The notes beneath the pieces are model-generated. The model was given only the letters and a program-made list of their open reading frames with translations, was not told where the DNA came from and made no database searches. Below, piece by piece: positions 8,507 through 17,572 of a stretch of DNA of 22,151 nucleotides (position 1 is its first letter; every line of letters starts with the position of its first letter). The translations under genes were made by a program, and so were the position numbers. Source of the DNA: Phallusia fumigata (taxonomy: Eukaryota; Chordata; Ascidiacea; Phlebobranchia; Ascidiidae). The stretch covers positions 1-22,151 of the forward strand of contig QXVZ01000304.1 in assembly GCA_008931825.1 (NCBI GenBank). The letters are read 5' to 3'.

Positions 8507-10171
8507 ATGCCAACAACTTTACAACGTAACTCATCAATGGAAAGCCAAGCAACAACTATAGATGGCTCTCCGTCACCAGGTGTCCTTCCCTCTACACCAC
8601 CGACCATGCAGTTTTATCCATCAACTCAACAACAGGTTTGGTGGTTTCGTGTAAATATAACACAAACTTTGAACTTTTATAATGTCGCCAACTTAACACT
8701 GACCTTTGCAAGGTTTAGAGTTGACCTTTTTCGGCAAATTATTAGTGGATTTTAAATGCTTTTGCCTATTTGGTATGTTCTTGAGACTCACAGGTAGTGT
8801 ATATATGTACCCTACTACACATTAAATCAATAGGGTGCTTGTTTGTAGTTAAAACTGCAGCTAATCAGAGTCACTTGTCACTAATGACAGTTTAGTCTAT
8901 GCAATGGTGAAAAAAATACTTCTAATTACAGCTCCAAGTCAGTCATTTTTCTGCTTCATAGTAAGTTAAATACATGTCGCTGTTTCACACAGATGGTAAA
9001 TCAGCTCGGACAACATGCTGCATTTAATCCAAACTTTCTGGAGGCTATAAAGGCGGACAAGAAAATGTTTCCTTTTCCATTTTACCCAATGCACGCTTCC
9101 AACGGGGAGACAACAATGACCCCTGATGCAGCCAGTGTTGCAAGGTCAATTGCTACTGCAGCGGTCTCAACGTCAAACGGTTACCATAATCAGCTAATGG
9201 GTCAGACATTCGGTAGCATGGCAGGCATGCCCTCTGTACCCTACCCAGGTGAGTAAAGTGACTCTGTCATGTTTGTTTAGCCTGGAAAGAAGGTCATGTT
9301 TTGATATGTCACAGGATCACAGCCATGTTTTGATATGTACCATAATGTGTGGGATGATATTGTGATTTCACAACCAAGACTTTTGTATATGGGGGTTATT
9401 TTTGTTCTATATAAAGCTGAATTGTAACTCATATCATGGATATTCATTAAAGTCAATAAGCAGAATGATACTGTTTTTCACCCAATTCCACAAGGTGTTT
9501 CAGTTCAATAATTAGTAATTATTAACTAACAAATTTCTGCATGGGATATGATTTGTCAATATACCTACTTTCTTCTTTGAACGAATGGAGACAGCTTGAC
9601 CTTTTTAGGACTAGCAATGTTTCCACTTCACACTCCACTTAAATCCATGGCTAATTATTGGCCAAGCAGTATCATAAATATGGTACTTATTCAAACTCAA
9701 TACAACATGTAGTACCAGTGTTATTTTTTCATGCAAACAAATGCCTTTGCTCAAAAATATATTTTGTCATCAGTTGACTGGTCTTAGATTATTTCGAACG
9801 TTATCTGCTTATTTATTATGTGAAACTTATTCCACTAATCGCATATCACAAGTAAACAATATTTTGGTGTAATATATCGGGTAAGGTTTGCCTGGTGTTA
9901 ACCTTCAGCCAATAATCCCTGATTAAAATCGAATGCAAGGAGGCATTTCTCCCGTATCGCCGTTGCACGCTCATATCCTTTGCATTCTTGCCTTCAGACA
10001 TTCAAGGATTCTTTATAAACGCGGCTCAGGCTATCAGCGCCGCCCTCAAGCCCCTTTCCCTGTCCCCAAACACGCCAAGCACCACAGCACGTATGGGAGT
10101 AAAATGGCAAACGAACAACGACACACAAGCCGCATCTAATAAACGTCTCTGCATGGAGCAAACCCAAGCAG
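8507..10171 (+). CDS. Unrecognised regulator-type gene, first three exons
   Basis: Three plus-strand exons join in phase: 8507-8635 (43 codons from ATG; donor CAG/GTTTGG, weak), 8993-9248 (85 codons plus one base; acceptor CACAG, donor GTGAGT) and 9998-10171 (174 bases, phase 1 to phase 1; acceptor TTGCCTTCAG, donor GTAAGG). The joined product so far has 186 residues, rich in Ser, Thr, Pro, Gln, Ala and Met, with no membrane helix or signal peptide. Recognisable pieces are a SPSPGVLPSTPP stretch, FYPSTQQQ at the first junction, MFPFPFYP in exon 2 and an amphipathic NAAQAISAALKPL in exon 3. This composition is typical of the disordered N-terminal part of a transcription factor or cofactor, but no DNA-binding domain is present, so the function is unassigned. 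The open donor at 10172 implies more exons to the right. Without splicing, the frame stops at TAG about 15 bases later. An upstream coding exon joining near 8496 (acceptor TTTAG) is possible. Confidence 0.6.
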
Positions 10172-10239
10172 GTAAGGTTTACAAATAGTTGTCATCATCA
10201 GCAACGTGTTAATGTTTTTGGCCGGTTGTTGTTATAGTG

Positions 10240-10435
10240 CAGGGGCTCTTAACCAGGGGTACCCATACCCCTAGGGGGTACAAGGATGCTGAGTCATGAG
10301 GGTCAATTATATATGTACTAAATTACATCTATACCAAAAATTTTTGGTGTTTAAAAATGATGACAATAATTAGTTTCCGGAAATTGAAAAAGGGGTAAAA
10401 GGGGTACTGAAAAGGAAAAGTGTTTAGAACCACTG
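10240..10435. mobile_element. Short non-autonomous hAT-like element
   Basis: The 196-bp element begins CAGGGGCTCTTAACC and ends GTTTAGAACCACTG. Read as inverted repeats, the ends agree at 11 of 15 positions, and they carry the CAGNGG...TTCT-type terminus common in hAT transposons. The flanks are TTATAGTG (10232-10239) and TTCTAGTG (10436-10443), an 8-bp target-site duplication with one mismatch, as hAT elements make. There is no transposase frame, so it depended on another element. It also carries G-rich subterminal blocks (GGGGTACCC and CCCCTAGGGGGTAC near the left end, GGGGTA copies near the right). It sits inside the intron that starts at 10172. Confidence 0.8.
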
Positions 10436-10443
10436 TTCTAGTG

Positions 10444-12056
10444 TCTTTTGAGCATGTTGTGTCACAAACCAGCCTAGTTATTTTGTAAAAGATTAGGCCG
10501 CACTTTTTTGCTTTTCGGCCTTAAAGAATTTGTCCTTGAACGGAACGTTTAATACCACGAAGAAAAGGTTTCTCGAAAATAAACAGAAAGTTGCGGGTAA
10601 AAAACATTACCACGAAAAAGGGGAAAACTAAAGGGTCTAACAACTGTAAGTGCAAGGCGTTTTGCGGCGGCCAGGTTGTCGAGTGCAGGCCACACCATGC
10701 CCAATAAATATCACCTTTGCAAGTCGCCAGGCGAGCAAGACATTCAGGTGTAACACTGTTGCCGAATCGCTTATGTCCGCGGGCCATGTTTGCATCTCCT
10801 GTGTCTGATGCACACACGACACTACATCGTAAATTGGTTTTTATCTTGAAATCTGTGTAACACACGGCAGGTGTGTTTGCTGGTCTTGTGTGTTGTGATT
10901 TGGTAAAATCTCACCCAGTCTGCGGAGCAAATCCGTACAAACTGCCACAGCGTACATAAATTTCCCGTATAATTGGCCCATTGGAAAAGCATTTACATGC
11001 CAAGTTTTTTTAAAGTGTATAGCCATTTTGTGCATACAGTAGCAATTTGTATCATGGTATCTTTTGTGGGAAACAAACAATTCTTTAGTTTTTGTGCTAG
11101 TAAGTGGTGTGACGCAATAAAGATTAGCTTTAACGATACAAACGTTATTAGTTGTCACGTCGGTCACGAATCAGTCGTTAAAAAACGATATTATCTTCCA
11201 GTACGTTCAATGTACGTGTTTTTGTAGGAATTCATAGAGAGGTAACCTACGTATTGTGTGATGATGACGTTTTTGCTTAAACTGTTCAAACTACTTGTGC
11301 CACATAAACCCGCCGAAGTATATCCACTTCATTTGCTCAATCTTGCCGATTTGACGAGTTCTTAACGTATAGATACCGGTTCACTAAGTTGCACCTTATT
11401 TAAATCATCAATCAAGTCATTTATCATACAAACAGTTCACTTCGTCTGTTCACTATTTCGGGTGGTTCTTTCCAGATACCTATACAAGCGTATTGTACAT
11501 GGTTTTATTCATCAAACAAGAGATTTTTACCAATCCAAAACTCGCTGAGTTGCGCATGTAGCGGGCTTTACTGCCTTCAAATGCCGCCCGATCACTTGCA
11601 TATCACGAACGTCAACGCGGAATTTTGTAGGACGGGACAGGCTAGTTCGATGGACGTGATGCCGCCAATCACGTTCCTGTGTCGAAAAGCGCTCATGTTA
11701 TCACGACTCACCGCACAACAGAAAAATCCAAAAACCCAATCTTTGTGTATCAGCTAAGTGCCGGGGTCTGCAAAAACTAGTAGACTGTTTAATGGATTTT
11801 GAAAGTGGGTTAACGGTGCAGCTTCGTGCAGTGAACCGTGTTGAGACTTATTCAGGAGACGTGCTGGGATGTTTTGCCAATTTTCACATGTTTTGCAATG
11901 GCTGCTTCAAAATTTATCGAAGAGTCATTTTCTATGTTGATTTCGAAGGCTCAGCATACCTGACTGCACGAATCTCGCTTGTAAACCCGCTTCCGGCGAA
12001 TTCGCAGTACGAATGACCATACGCGTTTGCATTGGGTCGACTGTTGACATTTGGTT
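10444..12056. other. Non-coding, CpG-rich, probable intron
   Basis: No exon with believable codon content and paired splice sites was found on either strand. Several open frames of 70-115 codons exist, overlap one another on opposite strands and show no known family. CpG frequency rises sharply compared with the SNUPN region. The stretch ends at a single N (12057). Confidence 0.4.
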
Positions 12057-12057
12057 N
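12057..12057. other. Single N without visible flanking duplication
   Basis: This is the one N in the window for which I found no direct repeat across the junction: the bases after it do not match sequence in the preceding few hundred bases. It may be a contig join without overlap or simply an unresolved base. Confidence 0.6.
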
Positions 12058-13721
12058 AAAATCTAGTTTGGTTTGTGAAGGAAATGTGAAATGTGCCGTA
12101 TCCGAAGGCACGTTTGTGACAAACGACTTTTTGTTTTGGGGTTGAAGGTTTGAAAGTGTGTGACTGTGATATGACTGTAGCTAATTGTGTAGAACAAGTT
12201 GTTTCAGGTTTCGCGGTTTTCGCGGACCGACTTGGACGTTCATTTCATTTCCATATTTCATCAAAAACATGTCATTTTTGTTGCAAAGCCTGACAACACA
12301 CCAACACACCCAGTTAGTTGAACTTTGTTTTAAAAGGGCGGTAGCTACCGATGGCACTGTGGGTTTTTGGCCGAACTATTACCATGACGTGGCGAAGCTA
12401 TATATATATTCGACATCGCCGTAAAACACTTTGTTGACAGATTCTGTCTACCCATTGGCCTTCCACCTCATACTCAATGCCTTCTCCATAACTTGCGGGT
12501 ATCGCTTCCCCTGTTCAAAGTTGATAACCTAAGTCCATTGGGAATGCCGGAGTCTTGGTTGGAAGGCTTGTATTTCGTTGTGGAAATGTTGCCATGCATA
12601 ACTTAACACTCTCAAAGCGGGTGTCCTTAAGCAATGCTCTGATGGAAACATAATGACATATACACGACTTTGCATGACTTTTTTCCTGTTCCAGTCATAG
12701 TTGACCACTTGAAGTTGTGAAGAAACCCGCTTCAAGCGTTTTCTTTACCCTTATTCGTTACCAATCCCTGCAGTTGACTGTACGAGTACCTAAATTAATG
12801 AAACAAAACGGTTTAGAATTCCAGGACTGGTACACACTTTAGTTTCTTATGCGTGATGGTGGTTGTGGTGGTGGTGAAGTTGCGTGAAGCGTTTTTGGCG
12901 CCCAGCCAAGTCGTGTTATTGTAACGTACGTGCCGCGAGTGGGGATTTGTATCAGTTCATGACTCGCTCCAATGAAATCCGTGATAACCTCTGCAAAAAG
13001 CAACGTCATGCTGCTTGCAAGGGCAATGCTCTGGTGTCGTAACTTTAGTTTACATTTGGCAGTCCTTGTATGAAGAGCCTCGCAATAGTCAAGGTAGTTT
13101 TTGGGTAGAAATATTGTAGTTCAGTTTGCACGTTTTCAGAAATCTAAAAAACATCCAATAATCTGTTTTTGACCCTCAAAAAATTCTGTTCCGAAGTTTT
13201 TGTCTTTGGGTAACAGCATTTTGTCAACATTTTAGGCTGTCCACGGAATATTTTCATGTTAGCAGCCCAAAACTAATCCAACCCTTGTAAACCAACAGTT
13301 GTTTTCCTACGACCGTTTTCGAAATATGTTGTGTGCCTTAACCACGCCTCCCCGATGATAAATCCAGTACATGTCAGTCGCGCATGATGTTAAGCCTCCT
13401 AAACCAAAGAAACGAAGCAAAACGTGGAAGTTCAAATTACCGAGCGCTATCTTATATTAGTCGGTAAGCACTCTCGTTTTTGCGGCCGCGAAGGCAGGAG
13501 CATCGCCTCTGGGCGCTAAAACGTGGCTATTGGACGCTCACCGAAACACCAGACAATGCAAACACACTGTTTTCCCTATGGAGGGTGAAAGCGGGGTGGC
13601 CCATTGTTTACACAGCACACTTTATTTCGCTCTGAATAAAAGTAGGAGGGAACCGCAGGCTGCAAACCAAAACTACTGAAGTTCTAAAGGCCAAGCCAGT
13701 CGTCTGAAGGAAGAAAATGAC
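12058..13721. other. Non-coding, CpG-rich stretch
   Basis: No supported exon. Items seen: a GGTGG-rich purine run near 12855-12880, a GC-rich block with a NotI-type GCGGCCGC at about 13482-13489, and an overlapping SOX/FOX-like string at 13601-13612. These could belong to intronic enhancers, but no function is shown. Confidence 0.4.
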
Positions 13722-14253
13722 TCCCTTGTAATTATATTAAACCGTTTATGCGCAGTTTCATTTCACAAGAACATTTGATCAACTGGTTGTAATCTATGCA
13801 AAGCCAGACCTAATACGTTTACGACATTTATTGTACACACACACACAACGGCTTAATATGAAAGAGGCTGGTATTATTGTTGTTCTTTGTTTTGTGATAT
13901 TGCCACGACCTTTCTCATTGCCGTTTTGACTTTAAATATGTTTTGTGTTTCTGTACGTGTAATCTACTTGTTCAATCGCAATAGACTACATTCAAGAACT
14001 CGTTTGCACTTCGGTCAATCATTAACCCATCAGCCTTGGTCCGCTTTTACGCTGTCCTGTCAATGTACAACGTTGTCGCTTTTATGACGACACAAAACGC
14101 AATTCAGAGGTCAACGCGCTGCGACGATTCGCCAGCCAGTCACGTGACATGACGAAGGGTCGCGAATGACCTTTTGGTCGGTCGTCGACCTTGACAAGCG
14201 CTTGACGAGTTCACTTGTGTGACCCGACTTGGGGTGTTGTTTGTGTTTTATTG
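13722..14253. repeat. Direct duplication 2, left copy
   Basis: This segment matches 14255-14786 at a constant offset of 533, with about 11 substitutions by eye and no indels (roughly 2 percent). The copy ends exactly at the N at 14254. It includes an (AC)6 run near 13835 and a cluster of GGTC/GACC half-sites (14108-14194). Confidence 0.92.
14108..14194. promoter_or_regulatory. Cluster of GGTC/GACC half-sites and an E-box palindrome
   Basis: Within 87 bases lie AGGTCA (14108-14113), the 10-bp perfect palindrome GTCACGTGAC (14139-14148), GGTC with GACC six bases apart (14158-14171), TGACC with GGTC four bases apart (14167-14179), the palindrome GGTCGTCGACC (14180-14190) and GACCTTGA (14187-14194, reverse of an SF1/ERR-type half-site). 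AGGTCA-type half-sites are bound by nuclear receptors, and GTCACGTGAC is the consensus for MiT/TFE-type bHLH-ZIP factors. The clustering is direct observation; binding is inference. The second copy (14641-14727) preserves all of these sites. Confidence 0.35.
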
Positions 14254-14254
14254 N
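14254..14254. other. Single N at a duplication junction
   Basis: The base after the N (14255) restarts the sequence of 13722, and the base before it ends the first copy. This is the pattern expected of two overlapping contig ends that were placed side by side instead of merged. Confidence 0.8.
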
Positions 14255-14786
14255 TCCCTTGTAATTATATTAAACCATCTATGCGCAGTTTCATTTCACA
14301 AGAACATTTGATCAACTGGTTGTAATATATGCAAAGCCAGACCTAATACGTTTACAACATTTTTTGTACACACACACACAACGGCTTAATATGAAAGAGG
14401 CTCATATTATTGTTGTTCTTTGTTTTGTGATATTGCCACAACCTTTCCCATTGCCGTTTTGACTTTAAATATGTTTTGTGTTTCTGTACGTGTAATCTAC
14501 TTGTTCAATCGCAATAGACTACATTCAAGAACTCGTTTGCACTTCGGTCAATCATTAACCCATCAGCCTTGGTCCGCTTTTACGCTGTCCTGTCAATGTA
14601 CAACGTTGTCGCTTTTATGACGACACAAAACGCAATTCAGAGGTCAACGCGCTGCGACGATTCGCCAGCCAGTCACGTGACATGACGAAGGGTCGCGAAT
14701 GACCTTTTGGTCGGTCGTCGACCTTGACAAGCGCTTGACGAGTTCACCAGTGTGACCCGACTTGGGGTGTTGTTTGTGTTTTATGG
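14255..14786. repeat. Direct duplication 2, right copy
   Basis: This is the second copy of 13722-14253, running on into unique sequence after 14786. Differences include CCATCTATG for CCGTTTATG, CTCATA for CTGGTA and CCAGTG for CTTGTG. They are scattered single or paired substitutions, as expected of two alleles. Confidence 0.92.
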
Positions 14787-14903
14787 TCCAGACAAACGTT
14801 CCTGCTCCTCTGGATTTTGTGTTTGGATTCCCATCATTTGAACACTTGCAGTTGGTATTGCCATGGCGATGGTGCCCGAATATATGGCGAATTTGATTGG
14901 TTT

Positions 14904-15294
14904 TACAATGTGCAAAAATGAAAGTTTGCCATTGTAACGTTAAAACCACTTTCCAAACGAGCTTTATGTTGACAATTTTGGTTGTTTAAAAGCATAACTA
15001 CCTGACGCTGGTTTATGGCAACTGTCGGAGTATATTGTGAATAAAACAATCTTGCTTGGGTCTTTAAAGTTTATTTTTATGAGTAAAACTTGGGGCAATT
15101 TTTGTCCGGGGGTAGTGTTTTTTAGAAACTTTGTTCAGATTCAGATTTTAGCGATGGAAATAATAAAAGCTTGTGTTGTGTAATGCCTAGTTAGCAACCA
15201 ATCTATTTTGTTCGATATATTCTGAAAAGGATTCAAATCGAAACCCATCATTGACCTTAGCACGGGTTCGCCGAAAACACAAAGTGTTGAATTC
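14904..15294. repeat. Direct duplication 3, left copy
   Basis: This segment is repeated at 15296-15688. Both ends match clearly (TACAATGTGCAAAAATGAAAG at the start with one base trimmed, AAAGTGTTGAATTC at the end), and the middle contains conserved blocks such as GGCAATTTTTGTCCGGGGGT. The copies differ by several small indels and by one poorly alignable block around 15045-15100. The copy ends at the N at 15295. Confidence 0.88.
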
Positions 15295-15295
15295 N
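15295..15295. other. Single N at a duplication junction
   Basis: Sequence after this N restarts at the equivalent of 14904, and sequence before it ends at the equivalent of 15688. This is the third instance of the same arrangement in the window. Confidence 0.8.
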
Positions 15296-15688
15296 TACAA
15301 TGTGCAAAAATGAAAGTATGCCATTGTAACGTTAAAACCACTTTAACGGGAACTCGTTAGGGCAAACGAGCTTTATGTTGACGATTTTGGTTGTTGGAAA
15401 GCATAACTACCTGAAGCCTGTTTATAGCAACTGTCAGGGTATGTTGTGAAAGTTCAGTTTAATCTTATTAATTTGAGTCAAATTTGTGGCAATTTTTGTC
15501 CGGGGGTAGTTTTTTTTAGGAACTTTTTTCAGATACCCATTTTTGTGGTGCAGATATTAAAAGCTTGTGTTGTGTAATGCCTAGTTAGCAACCAATCTAC
15601 TTTGTTCGATATATTCTGAAAAGGACTCAAATCAAAGCCCATCATTGACCTTAGCGCGGGTTCGCCGAAAACACAAAGTGTTGAATTC
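15296..15688. repeat. Direct duplication 3, right copy
   Basis: This is the second copy of 14904-15294, of nearly equal length (393 against 391 bases) despite internal indels. One example is an insertion reading AACGGGAACTCGTTAGGG near 15345-15363 that is absent from the left copy. Divergence is far higher than in duplication 2, so local polymorphism must vary strongly if both are allelic pairs. Confidence 0.88.
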
Positions 15689-17500
15689 CTCACCTAATCC
15701 TGGTAACCATGGCCGTGTGCCACCAGATTTCTGCCAGTCATTCATTTTCACTAGGTTTCCGAGAACTTGCCACTGCCTTCCCGCAAATGGTCGATGCTTG
15801 CATGTCTCCCGTTGCCTGCTTAGCGCCTGTTATGTTTACGCTCTGACTCTATCCGCAAGTGACCGCGCAATCATTTTGAGATCGGACTCTCGCACCACGC
15901 CCCGCACATTTTTTTACGGTAGCTTTGTTTCGACGTTGACACGATTTTTTGTTTGAACTTGAGTGACCCGCGAAAACTACACGGATAAACAGGTGTATGA
16001 GTTAATTGCATTTTTTGGTGAGCAAAGCTCCTGCAATGAAGGTTGTCATTTTCGGTGACTCCATGCACTTCAAACCAATGGTTTTAACTAAATCAGCGAC
16101 CCCTTCCCAAGAATTATATTCAGACATGTTTTAACAAGTTTAATTCCAAAAAGTGATTGGACAAAAAGTATTATACCTATCTACAATGACATGACTGCTG
16201 CTATATTTTTTGCCAAAATACTTGCAGTCCCCGCAAAAAGCGCTCGTCCACATGTTGAAAACCGCAGCTTTAAACAATTGATTATAACGGCCAGAGAATA
16301 GCTTTGACAAACGGGTTTTAAAATGCCCACAAATCTACATACAACAAGCTGATAGACTTACCGGACCCTAAGTAGCGTAGCTGAGGGCTTACATGGCCGC
16401 CACTATTATTAGCCCTATTGAAGTGTAGGCCAAGTGCTCTTTGGTCAGGCTGCGTTGTGCGCACGTTGCTTGCTTCTCGTCGTCCAGCATCCAAGGCTTA
16501 AAGCATGCCATCCCGGCTAAGCCACCGCAGTCGGCGTATATTAGTTTACTCTGAGTAGGTGCTTAAAGAGCGGATAGGAGCGTTTCGCAGAATCTTCCGT
16601 CGTGGCATTTACAAACTGCTCGCTGCTGGTGACACGCCACTGTCTCTACAAGTCGGGAAAAACCCCTGATGTGGTGGTCTAAACTTTAGTTTGTTGTCGA
16701 CGACGTATTTATTCATGCAATCCGCTATGATTGCGGTGTGGATTATTGTGACGCAATATAACCTGCTTGTCTTGTCATAAACTGGTCTTGTTTACATCGG
16801 TCTGCACGCGTGCTTACGTGTTGAATGCCAAATAAGGCAGCGCCACATTTTCTTGCTGTTTAGTTGACGAAATTACGAAACTGAATGCCAGCAAACAACA
16901 TTCAGCGACTTAAGAAAATGTGAAGATATTTGTTGTTGCAAATTTCGTAATGTTACCTGCTAAAAAAGAAGTGTAGCCTGTAAAGCATTTCTTATAACGC
17001 ATACAGTGCTACAGCCAATGCGTGCACGCCTGTCATTTGTGCCATACACCATATACAAATTCAATGATTTATTCATGCATCCCAAACCCCACAACCTGTC
17101 ATGTCAGCGCATGCAAACACCATAGAACGTTTTTCTCCTGATTATAAAAAACCACATCCAGCCATGCCCCGTGAAATTTGGACATTGTCCCTACGATAAT
17201 GGCTTCCAAAAATTCGGTGCCAGCCACCGTGTTTGTTATGTCTACGTTCCCATCGTTTACTTTACGCCTGGTAGTTGTTTATCCCGCAAAATTACAAACC
17301 AGGCGAGAAAGGTACCTACCGGAGTCGTCTCGTGGTTTCTGGCTCTCACACCTACTGGTTGCGGTTGCACTTGTGTTTGCCGTTCCGTGTACTCAATCCG
17401 CGTGTAATTGTCGCTTTTCTTGTTCTTGCGGATTTCAATTGATGAAGGCTTAAACACGTTTCTGTGGCCGTTGACTTTTTCCATACACCCCAAGACACTT
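15689..17500. other. Non-coding, CpG-rich stretch
   Basis: No exon is supported. Open frames near 15645-15956 and 17171-17493 overlap on both strands, are rich in Cys/Arg/Ser by composition only, and have no known domain or splice context. I tested the GC-richer block near 16370-16620 by eye for U1, U2, U12 and 5S-like sequence and found no match. Confidence 0.4.
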
Positions 17501-17572
17501 TACGCGCAACATAACCGCCATGAATGCAAAAGGTCTGTGGTTCGAATCCAAACGTGGGCAGTATTGTTTTTC
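17500..17572 (+). repeat. tRNA-like fragment with B box
   Basis: GGTTCGAATCC at 17539-17549 is a perfect B box inside a weak T-arm-like context. It is preceded by a CGCCATGAAT...GCA arrangement and followed about 17 bases later by a TTTTT run that could serve as a Pol III terminator. The order of blocks (CGCCA, TGAAT, GCA, TGTGGTTCGAATCC) resembles the minus-strand fragment at the left edge of the window, suggesting related tRNA-derived SINE remnants. There is no acceptor-stem pairing and no A box, so this is not a functional tRNA. Confidence 0.35.

Noticed and set aside
8638..8755. Continuation of the exon 1 frame past 8635
   Set aside because: Residue composition changes abruptly at CAG/GTTTGG, and exon 2 joins in phase at 8993, so this is read as intron, although the donor is weak.
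6914..10171. SNUPN and the downstream gene as a tight operon
   Set aside because: The spacer is about 690 bp with its own poly(A) signal; polycistronic pairs in tunicates usually have very short spacers.
10521..11227. Overlapping frames of up to 114 codons on both strands
   Set aside because: Mutually overlapping, no domains, no splice sites that link them to other exons.
13835..13847. (AC)n run, repeated at about 14368
   Set aside because: An ordinary short microsatellite, duplicated only because the whole segment is.
14644..14949. 101-codon minus-strand frame
   Set aside because: It lies across the second duplication; its partner copy does not preserve the same product, and there is no family match.
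16370..16620. GC-richer block suspected to be a small nuclear or 5S RNA gene
   Set aside because: No match by eye to U1, U2, U4, U6, U12 or 5S signature segments.
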